Assembly (NCBI RefSeq): GCF_000296215.2
Contig: NZ_CP013949.1
Span: 4,457,501-4,521,500, forward strand
Origin: Bradyrhizobium sp. CCGE-LA001
GTDB lineage: Bacteria > Pseudomonadota > Alphaproteobacteria > Rhizobiales > Xanthobacteraceae
Length of the DNA stretch: 64,000 bases
Direction of reading: 5' to 3'
A model generated the notes under the pieces. That model was not told the DNA's origin. It saw nothing but the letters and a program-made list of their open reading frames with translations, and ran no database searches. Positions 24,101-32,491 of the stretch are shown here, piece after piece. The number at the start of each line of letters is the position of its first letter. Within the stretch, counting starts at the first letter, position 1. The position numbers and the translations under genes were made by a program.

Positions 24101-24342
24101 AAGCGCAGCACCCCGGCGAGGCTCGAGATGCCCGGCGCGTTCCAGTCGCGGACGATGGTGATGGTTTCGTCGGTGGTGTCGACCGTGCCATACCCTGCCC
24201 TGCTGACCTTGAGGCTACGACCGAGCAGTTCTGCGGCAGCATAAGCGAGATCGTCGGGATTGCTGATCTCTCGGATGTAGTCGCCGAGTGTGGCCAGGAC
24301 GGAATTGCGATCGGCCGAGTAGAGCCCGGTCGCTGTCGTCAT
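21193..24342 (-). CDS. hybrid sensor histidine kinase, GAF-GAF-PAS-GAF-HisKA-HATPase-REC
   Basis: This soluble 1049-residue signalling protein has no membrane span. Rough layout: GAF 20-165, GAF 190-340, PAS 355-470, GAF 480-645, a coiled-coil linker ~645-675, HisKA with phospho-acceptor His688 (GGIAHDFNNML), an ATP-binding domain (~790-915, with NLAVNARDAMPKGG and GLGLSQVYGFV), and a C-terminal receiver with Asp981 (LFTDVVMPDMTG). The repeated GAF domains suggest sensing of a small intracellular molecule, heme or bilin. No Cys-based bilin site is obvious. No separate response regulator lies next to it, so its output partner is elsewhere. Gene is 83 bp upstream of map. Confidence 0.9.
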   Translation of the reverse strand: MTTATGLYSADRNSVLATLGDYIREISNPDDLAYAAAELLGRSLKVSRAGYGTVDTTDETITIVRDWNAPGISSLAGVLRFRDYGSYIEDLKRGETVICADAEKDPRVGDRARALEAISARALVNMPISEPDGVVALLYLNNATPRQWSRDELELIRDVAERTRTAVERRRAETAVRENEARLLFLDALNKETAKTRDADGVMAVTTRMLGEHLGVSNCAYADMDPDQDGFTIRGDWAAPGAMHIVGHYSLADFGVKAVRELGAGRPLIINDNLKEIAPEEAATFQSIGIGSTICMPLVKEGQLTALMAIHHRGPHRWTSRELALLTEVTERSWAHIERVRSEQAARDAAERLVLANKAAGIGTWDYDPVNDVLRWDNRCKEVFGLSPDAEVSYEESFLKGIHPADRQRVHEAVSAALNSEAPTSYNIEYRTVGIEDGVERWIAATGQAIFFDGQAVRFIGTVLDISAQKKTERHLRILNDTGASVARERDLEKIVQIVTDAGVELTGAQFGAFFYNVLTPDGGSYMLYSLSGVARSAFENFPMPRNTAVFEPTFKGTGVVRSEDILQDPRYGKNAPRKGMPDGHLPVRSYLAVPVISRAGEVLGGLFFGHAETGQFQAEHEAALLGIAGHAATAIDNARLLTRLEALNAELEQRVADEIAERMKAEEQLRQSQKMEAVGQLTGGIAHDFNNMLAVILGSLNLAKRRLGKGEVNIDRFIEGAIDGASRAATLTQRLLAFSRQQPLAPEVVDINKMVGGMSELLERSLGELVRLETVLAAGLWRVKADPAQLESALINLAVNARDAMPKGGRLTIETSNASIDRKFALEYALSPGQYVLIAVTDNGTGIAADVLGKVFDPFFTTKVVGKGTGLGLSQVYGFVRQSGGHVKIYSEVDVGTTVKIYLPRFAGKEAVSTPSQGVTHPGASLQSETILVVEDDERVRSISSESLRELGYKVIEAASAKEAIRTIENGFVPDLLFTDVVMPDMTGAELAAELSKRHPELKVLFTTGYTRNAIVHNGMLDAGKHLLSKPFAIEDLAAKVRHLLDEG

Positions 24343-24577
24343 TGGTCTTCCCCTGCCACTTCCTAATCTCCCCGAGGAGCCAATGAAATCGATCTTTCGC
24401 GCTACAATTCGCACCGACCAGCGCGCCTGCCCGACCTCCATGATGCAGGCAGCCCGCGCAAGCTGTCCGTCGTTAACCGCATGATGGCGTTTGGGTTCCC
24501 GTGCGGAGCGCCGACAGCGAGCCTGCGGCAAAACTTCGCCCAGCTCAGTGATGTTATCGGTTCAGCTCATCCACGCC

Positions 24578-25351
24578 CTACACCGGCGTATAGATCACGA
24601 GCTTCAGCGCGGGATCGTCGTTGGCCTGAAAGCTCGTGTGCTCGAACCGGAGCACGCCCTTGGTCGGGTGGTTCATGGTCTTGAAGCCCGAGGCGGTGCT
24701 GCGGATCTCGTGCGCTTCCCACCATTTGACGAATTCCGGGCTGCCCTGGCGCAGCCGCGTGAGCAGCTCGGTGAAGGCGGGATCGCCCGCCCAGACGTCG
24801 TGGGTGGCACGGAACATCGCGACCATGCTCTTGGCCACATCGGTCCAGCCTGCGCCGTAGAATTTTCGCGTTTGCTTGTTCGTGAGCACCAGCAGCAGCG
24901 TGTTGCGATCCTGCTCCGGCAGTTGCCCGAAGCCGAAGATCTCCTCGGCCGCCGCGTTCCAGGCCAGCACGTCCCAGCGCCGTCCGGTGATGTAGGCCGG
25001 CTGCGTCAGGCTCTCGATCATCCGTCGGATGGGCGGCGGCACGATCTCGGGCACGAAGGCGGCTCTCACCCCGTCGCGCGCCAGCGCCTTCAGATGCGCG
25101 TGCTCGGTCTTGGAGAGGCGCAGCGCCCGCGCCAGCGCGTCCACGGTGGTGACGGAAGGGCTTACGGTGCGGCCCTGCTCGAGGCGGATGTACCAATCGA
25201 CGCCGATGCCGGCGAGCTGGGCGACCTCCTCGCGCCGCAGGCCCGCAGTGCGTCGCCGGCGGCCCGCCGGAAGCCCGACGCTCTTCGGCGATAGCTTCTC
25301 GCGGCGCGACCTGAGGAAATCGCCGAATTCGACGCGGCGTGGATCGGCCAT
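24578..25351 (-). CDS. XRE-family regulator with MmyB-like C-terminal domain
   Basis: This is a 257-residue regulator with an N-terminal helix-turn-helix (about 10-90, LRREEVAQLAGIGVDWYIRLEQGR). A C-terminal MmyB-like ligand-binding domain (about 105-255) shows the family's WDVLAWNAAAEEIFG and NHPTKGVLRFEHTSFQAND. MmyB-like domains have been linked to fatty-acid-type ligands in other bacteria. It is divergent from a dehydrogenase-like gene with a 109-bp gap, and such pairs are usually regulator and target. The ATG at 25351 gives MADPRRVEFGDFL, typical for the family. Confidence 0.9.
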   Translation of the reverse strand: MADPRRVEFGDFLRSRREKLSPKSVGLPAGRRRRTAGLRREEVAQLAGIGVDWYIRLEQGRTVSPSVTTVDALARALRLSKTEHAHLKALARDGVRAAFVPEIVPPPIRRMIESLTQPAYITGRRWDVLAWNAAAEEIFGFGQLPEQDRNTLLLVLTNKQTRKFYGAGWTDVAKSMVAMFRATHDVWAGDPAFTELLTRLRQGSPEFVKWWEAHEIRSTASGFKTMNHPTKGVLRFEHTSFQANDDPALKLVIYTPV

Positions 25352-25376
25352 GATATCGCTCCCGCGATGGAGGGCC

Positions 25377-25401
25377 CCTGGAATACTAGGATAATACCAG
25401 G
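25377..25401. promoter_or_regulatory. imperfect palindrome between the XRE regulator and the dehydrogenase
   Basis: CCTGG (25377-25381) and CCAGG (25397-25401) flank an AT-rich centre containing AATACTAGGATAATA, in an otherwise GC-rich gap. The dyad lies 25 bases before the regulator and 59 before the dehydrogenase. TAGGATAAT and its surroundings could serve as the -10 of either divergent promoter, with the dyad as operator. Confidence 0.4.
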
Positions 25402-25460
25402 CCTTCCTACCCCCTCCAAGGGGCGCATATCGGCTTCACCCCACTTTGAGGTGAAACACC

Positions 25461-26540
25461 ATGAAAGCTGCCGTGCTCAAATCCTTTGGCTCGCCCCTGG
25501 CGATCGAGAACGTCCCCGAACCAGTGCTCGGCACCGGCGAGGTCATCGTCGATGTCGTCGCCACCCGCGTGCTGTCCTACATGAACGAGGTCTTCGACGG
25601 GACGCGCAACTACGCGCTCGATCTGCCGATCATCCCCGGCCCTGGCGGCATCGGCCGCGTGCGCGCGATCGGCCCTGATGCCACTAGGCTTGCCGTCGGC
25701 GACTGGGTGTTCTGCGATCCGACGGTGCGTTCGCGCGACGACGCCACAGCGCCCGACATCGCGTTGCAAGGGCTGACCGCCGCCGGCCCCGGCGGCATGC
25801 GCCTGCAACAGCATTTTCGCCATGGCTCCTTTGCCGAGCAGATGCGGGTGCCGACCGAGAACGTCAAACGGATCGGCACGATCACATCAGAGGAAGCGAC
25901 GCACTGGTGCGCGTTGGGCACGCTGCTCGTGCCCTATGGCGCCTTCCTCGCCGCCAATCTGCAAGCAGGTGAGACCGTGCTGGTGAGCGGAGCGACCGGC
26001 AATTTCGGCAGCGCGGCCGTCTCGGTCGCACTCGCGATGGGCGCAGCGTGCGTGGTCGCACCTGGCCGCAACGAAAATATCCTGGCCGATCTCGTCCGCC
26101 GCTTCGGCGCCCGCGTGAAGCCGGTCAAACTCACCGGCGCGGAGGATGACGATCGCGAAGCGATGAAGCGCGCCGCATCAGGCCCGATCGACTGCGTATT
26201 CGACATCATGCCGCCCTCGGTGAGCGCGACTGTGGTGCGCGCGGCGGTCATGACGGTGCGCGCTTACGGCCGCGTCGTACTGATGGGCGGCGTCGGCATG
26301 GCGGGCGGTGCAGGGCTAGACCTGCCCTACCCCTGGATCATGCGCAATTGCATCAGCATCCACGGCGTCTGGATGTACCCGCCCGACGCCGCGAGCCGCC
26401 TGATCGCGCTGGTGCGCGCCGGGCTGCTCAAACTGGACGAATATCAGGCAATCGCGTTCGATCTCGATCACGCCAACGCGGCGGTCGAACACGCCGCCGC
26501 CCATGGCGGGCCGTTCAAATTGACGGTGATCAGGCCTTGA
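25461..26540 (+). CDS. medium-chain dehydrogenase/reductase, zinc-independent quinone-oxidoreductase type
   Basis: The 359-residue MDR-fold protein starts MKAAVLKSFGSPLAIEN. It has a GroES-like N-terminal half and a Rossmann half with VLVSGATGNFGSAAVSVALAMGA for NAD(P)H. The catalytic zinc ligands of alcohol dehydrogenases are absent: there is no Cys at the usual residue-40 place and the GHE motif is replaced by GPGGIG. It is therefore probably a reductase of quinones, enones or similar electrophiles. It is opposite the XRE/MmyB regulator and followed by a repeat-containing spacer. The substrate is unknown. Confidence 0.87.
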   Translation: MKAAVLKSFGSPLAIENVPEPVLGTGEVIVDVVATRVLSYMNEVFDGTRNYALDLPIIPGPGGIGRVRAIGPDATRLAVGDWVFCDPTVRSRDDATAPDIALQGLTAAGPGGMRLQQHFRHGSFAEQMRVPTENVKRIGTITSEEATHWCALGTLLVPYGAFLAANLQAGETVLVSGATGNFGSAAVSVALAMGAACVVAPGRNENILADLVRRFGARVKPVKLTGAEDDDREAMKRAASGPIDCVFDIMPPSVSATVVRAAVMTVRAYGRVVLMGGVGMAGGAGLDLPYPWIMRNCISIHGVWMYPPDAASRLIALVRAGLLKLDEYQAIAFDLDHANAAVEHAAAHGGPFKLTVIRP

Positions 26541-26599
26541 GCCCGCAGGCGCCGGTGGAGTTCCATCGCCGAATTTTTCGTCAGTCCAGCCAAGCACTT

Positions 26600-26625
26600 G
26601 GCTACTGTGCATGGGGTTGTTTTCG
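26600..26625. repeat. 26-bp dispersed repeat, copy A
   Basis: This 26-bp intergenic sequence (core CCCCATGCACAGTAG read on the minus strand) is identical, in opposite orientation, to 42813-42838. It lies between the convergent dehydrogenase and GST genes. Two exact copies 16 kb apart, both outside genes, show a dispersed genomic repeat. Confidence 0.8.
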
Positions 26626-26646
26626 CAGCTCGGCCGAAAGCGAGCC

Positions 26647-27288
26647 CTATAATCCCGGCGATCTCGCCGCCCAAGCCTTGGTGGCCTGGCAGCTTTCCAT
26701 CGCACGGAGGTAGGCCGGGCGCGCCGTCGTGCGGGCGAGATAGTCCCGCTCGGTCAAACCGGGGACATAGTTGCCGGTACGCAGGCCGAGCAGGAGCGCG
26801 TAGCTCACCGAGATATCGGCGGCCGTGAATCGGTCGCCAGCGAGATACCGGCACTCTGAGAGGCGGCGGATCACCAATCCCAGCCGGCTCTCGAAGGTCT
26901 GCATTGCCCAGCGGGTCACGCGGACATCGCGCTCGGCTTCGGGCGCCAGTTGGCGACCGACAATGAGGGCGTTGATCGGCCCGGCGAGCCCGGCCTCGCC
27001 CAAATGGAGAAATTGCAGATACGAAGCGAAGGCGGGATCATCCGGAGCCACGGCAAGCGAACCAGCGCCGTAGCGGGCGAGCAGGTACTGAAGAATCGCG
27101 ATCGATTCGACCATGATCGTCTCGCCATCCTGCAGCGCCGGAATGAAGCCGGCGGGGTTGATCGCGAGGAAGTCGCGGTCAATCTCGGCGGCGAGCAGAT
27201 CGACCGGGTGCAGCCGATAGGCCAACCCCATTTCCTCAAGCAGCCAAACGACCCGGAAGCCACGACCTTCGCCATAAACGGTGAGCAT
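26647..27288 (-). CDS. glutathione S-transferase family protein
   Basis: This 213-residue protein has a thioredoxin-fold N-terminus (MLTVYGEGRGFRVVWLLEEMGL, with the cis-Pro motif GFIPALQDGETIMVESIAIL at about 47-66) and an all-helical C-terminal half with FTAADISVSYALLLG. It is likely to conjugate or reduce with glutathione; the substrate is unknown. The usual N-terminal Ser/Cys is not evident (YGEGRGFR). It is convergent with the dehydrogenase upstream and lies 78 bp downstream of lolD in the same direction. Confidence 0.88.
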   Translation of the reverse strand: MLTVYGEGRGFRVVWLLEEMGLAYRLHPVDLLAAEIDRDFLAINPAGFIPALQDGETIMVESIAILQYLLARYGAGSLAVAPDDPAFASYLQFLHLGEAGLAGPINALIVGRQLAPEAERDVRVTRWAMQTFESRLGLVIRRLSECRYLAGDRFTAADISVSYALLLGLRTGNYVPGLTERDYLARTTARPAYLRAMESCQATKAWAARSPGL

Positions 27289-27366
27289 GGTTGAGCGCTC
27301 CCTGATTGAGCCCGATATACTGGCTCGCAAAGTAAGCCAGTCGCGCCACGGACCCGCGATGGCGGC

Positions 27367-28065
27367 CTATTCGAGCTCGACCACCTGGCCGTTCGACAGC
27401 GAGACGCGGCGGTCCATGCGGCCGGCGAGCTCCATGTTGTGGGTCGCGATCAGCATCGAGACCTGCGTCGCCTTGACGAGCTGCATCAGCGCCTGGAACA
27501 CGTGGTCCGCGGTGTGCGGATCGAGATTGCCGGTCGGCTCGTCCGCAAACAGCACGCGCGGCGCATTCGCCACCGCACGCGCGATCGCGACGCGCTGCTG
27601 CTCGCCGCCAGACAACTCGGCGGGCCGATGGGTGATGCGGTCGCCGAGGCCGAGATAGCCCAGGATCTCCTTGGCGCGCTTCACGGTCTCGGACTTCTTC
27701 AGGCCGCGGATCATCTGCGGCAGCATGACGTTCTCCAGCGCCGAGAACTCCGGCAACAGCCGGTGCGACTGGTAGACGAAGCCAATGTCGGTCCGGCGCA
27801 GTTGCGTGCGCTCGATGTCGGGCAGCTGCGAGGTCGGCGTGCCCGAGACATAGACCTCGCCTGAATCTGGCGCCTCGAGCAGACCCGCAATGTGCAGCAG
27901 CGTCGACTTGCCCGAGCCCGACGGCGCCACCAGCGCGACCGACTGCCCCGGCCACAGCGCCAGCTTGGCGCCATCAAGAATCGTCAGCGGCACCTCGCCC
28001 TGCAAGTACTGCCGCTTTATCTCGTGGAGATAAATGACCGGTACATCTTCCCCCTGCTGCTCCAT
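27367..28065 (-). CDS. lolD: lipoprotein-releasing ABC transporter ATP-binding protein LolD
   Basis: This ATPase powers extraction of lipoproteins from the inner membrane for LolA. The 232-residue protein has Walker A APSGSGKST, the Lol-specific region FVYQSHRLLPEFSALENVMLP, signature LSGGEQQRVAIARA and Walker B VLFADEPTGNLD. The start MEQQGEDVPVIYLHEIKRQY lies seven bases after the permease stop. Although MacB-type ATPases look similar, the adjacent LolC/E-type permease supports LolD. Confidence 0.95.
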   Translation of the reverse strand: MEQQGEDVPVIYLHEIKRQYLQGEVPLTILDGAKLALWPGQSVALVAPSGSGKSTLLHIAGLLEAPDSGEVYVSGTPTSQLPDIERTQLRRTDIGFVYQSHRLLPEFSALENVMLPQMIRGLKKSETVKRAKEILGYLGLGDRITHRPAELSGGEQQRVAIARAVANAPRVLFADEPTGNLDPHTADHVFQALMQLVKATQVSMLIATHNMELAGRMDRRVSLSNGQVVELE

Positions 28066-28072
28066 CAGCCCC

Positions 28073-29353
28073 TCACTCGTACCGCAGCGCTTCGACAGGG
28101 TCGAGGCGCGCGGCACGCCAGGACGGATAGAGCGTCGCCAGGAACGACAGCGTCAGCGCCATGATGACGACGGCCGTGGTCTCGCCGACGTCGATCTCGG
28201 CGGGCAGCTTCGACAGGAAGTAGAGCTCCGGCGAGAACAGCTCGGTGCTGGTGAGCCAGGACAGGAATTGCCGGATCGATTCGATGTTGAGGCAGATCAC
28301 GAGCCCGACGAAGAAGCCGACCAGCGTGCCGACCACGCCGATCGAGGCGCCCGTGATCAGGAAGATGCGCATGATCGAGCCTTGCGAAGCGCCCATCGTG
28401 CGCAGGATCGCGATGTCGCTGCCCTTGTCCTTCACCAGCATGATCAGGCCGGAGACGATGTTGAGCGCTGCGACCAATACGATCATGGTCAGGATCAGGA
28501 ACATCACGTTGCGCTCGACCTGGAGCGCGTTGAAGAAGGTCGAGTTGCGCTGCCGCCAATCGACCAGGAACACCGGTCGGCCCGCAGCCTCCGTCACCGC
28601 CTTGCGGAAGGCGTCGATCTTGTCGGGGTTGGTGGTGAACACCTCAATCGAGGTGACGTCGTTGCTGCGGTTGAAATAGGCCTGCGCCTCCGCGAGCGGC
28701 ATGAACACGAAACCGAGATCGTATTCGGACATGCCGATCTCGAAAACGGCGGCGATCTTGTACGGCTTGATGCGCGGCGTCGTACCCATCGGCGTCACCG
28801 CACCTTTCGGCGCCACCAGCGTGACGCTGTCGCCGGCATGCAGCGACAGCTGATCGGCGAGCCGCCGGCCGATCGCGACGGCCTGTCCCTCGTCGAAGCC
28901 CTCCAGCGAGCCCTGCTTGATGTTCTTGGCGATCGAGGTGAGGTTGTTGAGGTCGTCGGAGCGGATGCCGCGGACCAGGACGCCCGAGGCGTTCCACGGC
29001 GACGACGCCAATGCCTGGCCGTCGACCACGGGCGCCGCGAGGCGGATACCCTGGACCTGGCTGAGGCGGTCGGCGACATCCTTCCAGTCTGTTAGAGGCG
29101 ATTCCAGCGGCTGGACCAGGATATGGCCGTTCAACCCCAGGATCTTGTCGAGCAGCTCCTTGCGGAAGCCGTTCATGACGGCCATCACGATGATCAGCGT
29201 CGCCACGCCCAGCATGATTCCGAGAAAGGAGAACCCGGCGATGACCGAGATGAATCCCTCCTTGCGGCGCGCCCGCAAATAGCGCGCCGACAGCATCCAC
29301 TCGAATGGCGCAAAAGGCGCAGACTTCTTGGTTTCGGTCATGGTCTCATCCAT
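28073..29353 (-). CDS. lolC: lipoprotein-releasing ABC transporter permease LolC/LolE
   Basis: This is a 426-residue inner-membrane permease with one N-terminal span (GFSFLGIMLGVATLIIVMAVMNGFR, ~35-60), a large periplasmic domain (~65-280) and three C-terminal spans. The N-terminal FEWMLSARYLRARRKEGFISVIAGFS is the family signature. Alphaproteobacteria typically have a single LolC/E-like subunit, as here, so it may form a homodimer (LolF-like). It is encoded between proS and lolD. MTETKK at 29341 is an alternative start. Confidence 0.93.
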   Translation of the reverse strand: MDETMTETKKSAPFAPFEWMLSARYLRARRKEGFISVIAGFSFLGIMLGVATLIIVMAVMNGFRKELLDKILGLNGHILVQPLESPLTDWKDVADRLSQVQGIRLAAPVVDGQALASSPWNASGVLVRGIRSDDLNNLTSIAKNIKQGSLEGFDEGQAVAIGRRLADQLSLHAGDSVTLVAPKGAVTPMGTTPRIKPYKIAAVFEIGMSEYDLGFVFMPLAEAQAYFNRSNDVTSIEVFTTNPDKIDAFRKAVTEAAGRPVFLVDWRQRNSTFFNALQVERNVMFLILTMIVLVAALNIVSGLIMLVKDKGSDIAILRTMGASQGSIMRIFLITGASIGVVGTLVGFFVGLVICLNIESIRQFLSWLTSTELFSPELYFLSKLPAEIDVGETTAVVIMALTLSFLATLYPSWRAARLDPVEALRYE

Positions 29354-29443
29354 CGCTCGATAATCCCATGATTCGGGGTCAAATGTGGCCGGATTGGCGG
29401 CCGCGATATCGCGCGATGAACAATATTCAGGCGACCAGCCTTA

Positions 29444-30763
29444 TCAGCCCACAAGTCTTGCGACCGCGTCGGCAGGCGACATGGTCTCGCGGGCGCCGTC
29501 GCTGCGCCGCTTGATCTCGACCTTGCCGTCGGCGAGTCCCTTCGGCCCGATCATGATCTGCCAGGGGATGCCGATCAGGTCGGCTGCGGCGAATTTGGCA
29601 CCGGCGCGCTGGTCGGTGTCGTCGTAGAGCACGTCGACGCCCTTGGCGGTGAGCTCCGCATAGAGCTTCTCGCAGGCCGCATCGACTGCGGCATCACCCT
29701 GCTTGAGGTTGAGCACCACGGCGCGGAACGGCGCCACCGCTTCCGGCCATTTGATGCCGGCATCGTCGTGGCAGGCCTCGATGATCGCGCCGAGCAGGCG
29801 CGAGACGCCGACGCCATAGGAGCCGCCATGGATCGGCACGTCGACGCCGTCAGGGCCCGCCACCAGCGCCTTCATCGGCTCGGAATATTTCGTGCCGAAA
29901 TAGAAGATCTGACCGACCTCGATGCCCCGGGTGTTCACCCGCTTCTCCGCCGGCACCTCCTGCTCGAAGCGCGCGGCGTCGTGAACGTCTTCCGTCGCAG
30001 CGTAGACCGACGTCCACTGCTTGATGATCGGTGTCAGGTCGCTCTCGTAATCGACGTCCTCGCCCGGCACCGGCAGGTCGAGCACGTCGCGATTGATGAA
30101 CACGCCGGATTCGCCGGTCTCGGCCAGCACGATGAACTCGTGGCTGAGATCACCGCCGATCGGCCCCGTCTCGGCGCGCATCGGGATCGCCTTCAGTCCC
30201 ATCCGCGCGAAGGTGCGCAAATAGGCGACGAACATCTTGTTGTAGGCAACGCGCGCGGCGGCTTCGTTGAGGTCGAACGAATAGGCGTCCTTCATCAGGA
30301 ACTCGCGGCCGCGCATCACGCCGAAGCGCGGACGCTGCTCGTCGCGGAATTTCCATTGGATGTGATAGAGATTCAGCGGCAGGTTCTTGTAGGACTTCAC
30401 ATAGGCGCGGAAGATCTCGGTGATCATTTCCTCGTTGGTCGGCCCATACAGCAGCTCGCGCTTGTGGCGATCGGCGATGCGCAGCATCTCCGGGCCATAG
30501 GCGTCGTAGCGGCCGCTCTCGCGCCAGAGATCGGCAAGCTGGAGCGTCGGCATCAAGACCTCGATCGCGCCGGAGCGGTCCTGCTCCTCGCGCACGATCT
30601 GCTCGATCTTCTTGAGCACGCGGAAGCCGAGCGGCAGCCAGGCATAGATGCCGGCCGCCTCCTGCCGGATCATGCCGGCGCGCAGCATCAGCCGATGCGA
30701 GACGATCTCAGCCTCTTTCGGGTTTTCCTTCAGGATGGGCAGAAAGAACCGCGACAACCGCAT
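29444..30763 (-). CDS. proS: prolyl-tRNA synthetase (short alphaproteobacterial type)
   Basis: It charges tRNA-Pro. The 439-residue enzyme has class II motifs: RAGMIRQEAAGIYAWLPLGFRVLKKIE (motif 1), KFRDEQRPRFGVMRGREFLMKDAYSF (motif 2) and GGSYGVGVSRLLGAIIE (motif 3), plus the C-terminal anticodon-binding domain. It lacks the central editing insertion of the E. coli form, as usual for rhizobia. It is the first gene of proS-lolC-lolD, with 90 bases before lolC. Confidence 0.97.
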   Translation of the reverse strand: MRLSRFFLPILKENPKEAEIVSHRLMLRAGMIRQEAAGIYAWLPLGFRVLKKIEQIVREEQDRSGAIEVLMPTLQLADLWRESGRYDAYGPEMLRIADRHKRELLYGPTNEEMITEIFRAYVKSYKNLPLNLYHIQWKFRDEQRPRFGVMRGREFLMKDAYSFDLNEAAARVAYNKMFVAYLRTFARMGLKAIPMRAETGPIGGDLSHEFIVLAETGESGVFINRDVLDLPVPGEDVDYESDLTPIIKQWTSVYAATEDVHDAARFEQEVPAEKRVNTRGIEVGQIFYFGTKYSEPMKALVAGPDGVDVPIHGGSYGVGVSRLLGAIIEACHDDAGIKWPEAVAPFRAVVLNLKQGDAAVDAACEKLYAELTAKGVDVLYDDTDQRAGAKFAAADLIGIPWQIMIGPKGLADGKVEIKRRSDGARETMSPADAVARLVG

Positions 30764-30928
30764 GACAATACTCTGGGAATCAGTGCTGGATTGCAGTGAA
30801 AGCGGATTGGGAGCGAAAACACAAGACCGGGAATGAGGAAAAGCCGCTAACGCGGCGGAATTCCTGTCATTTTTCCGTCGACTTCAGGTTTGCCTCGAGC
30901 ATCAACATGCCGTGCAAAGCCGGCGAGC

Positions 30929-32491
30929 CTAGGGCGGCGGCACGACGAGTTCGTCCTCGAGCGTGATCCGCTCGAAATCGCTCACCAGCGCGTCGATCCG
31001 CACCTGCCAGCGGCCGGCGAAGGGCAGCTCGACCTTGTGCACATGCCAGTAGCCGTCCGGCCCCAGCGAGGCGCTCCGTTCCATCGGCTCGATGCCGCGC
31101 TCGGGCAGGCTCAGTATCAACGTCACCTCCTTGGCCCTGAGCAGCGTCCCCTCTCCGGTCATGAGCTGGAGCACGAAATCGTCCACGCCGGCCTTCCCAG
31201 GAGACACCAGCACCTGGAACATCGCCTTGTCGCTGTGGATGTGGATCCCCAACGGCGTCTCGGGAACGATGGTCCGCGGCGGCGGCGTGAAGCGCCAGCC
31301 GGCGACGACAGCAAAGATAGCGAGCGCGATCCCGCATTCGAGCAGGATCGAGCGCTTGAGGGCGGTCCCGGCCTCGTGATCACGAGCGAGCGTTGGAGTC
31401 AAACGCAAGCGATTGAGCGCCGCCAGTGCGAGCAGCAACAGGACCAGCGCGAGCTTGATCGAGAGGATGAGGCCGTAGCGGGTCTCGACCAGCGCCGACG
31501 GCTTTCCTAGCTGAATGACGGCGAGCACAAGACCGGTCAATGCCAACGCGGCGATGACCGGCACGGCGATACGGGAGAAGCGGTAGACGACCGGCAACGC
31601 CATCGCCCCCGACTTCGAGACCAGTGCAGCAAGCGGCGCCAGTGCGCCGATCCAGAAGGCGACGCCGAGGCCATGGAGGAAGATCGCCGGCCGCGTCAAG
31701 ATTTCGGGCGGAGCGGTGGCGGCGTGTCCTGTCATGGTCAGCGCCAGCCCGACGCAGACCAAGGCAATGACGGCAAGAGCCCGCGAAGACCAGCCGCTGC
31801 GCAGCGCCAGCAGAGCGAACAACATCGCCGCAATCGCAACCAGCAACGCCGGGCCGGCGCTGGTCGCGAACGCGACTTTCCAAGGCGCAGCCGTCACGAG
31901 ACCCGCCGGCGACAGGCCGAGGAGATCAAGACCCAAGGCACCAAGGGACACCACTGCGCTGGGGATGCCGATCGCGAGCGCCACGCGCGGCACGGTCATG
32001 CCAATCATCGACCAAGCAACCCAGCGCGCAAAGAAGACGCCGCCTACGCCGACGAACAGTCCGAGATAGAGCCCGACCCGCGCGAGCCAGATCAGCACGC
32101 TCAATTCTTCGTCCGCACTCGCCGGGGGCTTCGTTCCCGTCGGCGCGCCGATCGAGAAAATCACCGATCCTGCGACGGGATGGCCGTCCTGCGAAATCAC
32201 GCGATAACTGACCACCGCCGTGCCCTGCGGCAGGTCCGGCGGCATGTTGACCGAGACGGCGTCTCCGGCTGTGTCAACGCGCACATCGTCCCGCGCCCTG
32301 CCCGAGCCGTCGATCAGCCGGATCGCACCCGGCGTCACGGCCTCGTTGAAGCGCAGGACCACGGCTGGCGGCGCGCTCGCAAGCACGGTGCCGTTTGCCG
32401 GCTCGACCGCTACCAGCGCAGCATGCGCGGATACACCAGTCGCGAAGCCGACCGCAAAAAGCAGCGTCGCGAGCGCGGCGAACAGGCGCAT
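30929..32491 (-). CDS. CopC-CopD fusion copper transport protein (PcuE/YcnJ-like)
   Basis: This 520-residue membrane protein has a signal peptide (to ~residue 22). It is followed by a CopC domain beginning with His at the expected mature N-terminus (HAALVAVEPANG) and holding the second copper His in SQDGHPVAGS. Eight or so spans of a CopD domain follow, with GHAATAPP and FLHGLGVAFWIGAL carrying conserved histidines. A C-terminal extracytoplasmic beta domain (~415-520, with YWHVHKVELPF) resembles YtkA-like modules. It is the last gene of the copper operon, overlapping the YcnI stop by one base. In Bradyrhizobium the equivalent is PcuE of pcuABCDE. The likely role is copper import across the inner membrane. 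Confidence 0.9.
   Translation of the reverse strand: MRLFAALATLLFAVGFATGVSAHAALVAVEPANGTVLASAPPAVVLRFNEAVTPGAIRLIDGSGRARDDVRVDTAGDAVSVNMPPDLPQGTAVVSYRVISQDGHPVAGSVIFSIGAPTGTKPPASADEELSVLIWLARVGLYLGLFVGVGGVFFARWVAWSMIGMTVPRVALAIGIPSAVVSLGALGLDLLGLSPAGLVTAAPWKVAFATSAGPALLVAIAAMLFALLALRSGWSSRALAVIALVCVGLALTMTGHAATAPPEILTRPAIFLHGLGVAFWIGALAPLAALVSKSGAMALPVVYRFSRIAVPVIAALALTGLVLAVIQLGKPSALVETRYGLILSIKLALVLLLLALAALNRLRLTPTLARDHEAGTALKRSILLECGIALAIFAVVAGWRFTPPPRTIVPETPLGIHIHSDKAMFQVLVSPGKAGVDDFVLQLMTGEGTLLRAKEVTLILSLPERGIEPMERSASLGPDGYWHVHKVELPFAGRWQVRIDALVSDFERITLEDELVVPPP

Noticed and set aside
24383..24484. 33-codon plus-strand ORF after GAGGAG between the kinase and XRE genes
   Set aside because: The ribosome-binding site is good, but the peptide has no hydrophobic segment or recognisable feature and no promoter was seen. 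It is kept only as a possibility.
30842..30860. Possible terminator GCCGC/GCGGC after the CopCD gene
   Set aside because: The stem has only five pairs and the T-run is four bases (minus strand TTTT), too weak to call with confidence.
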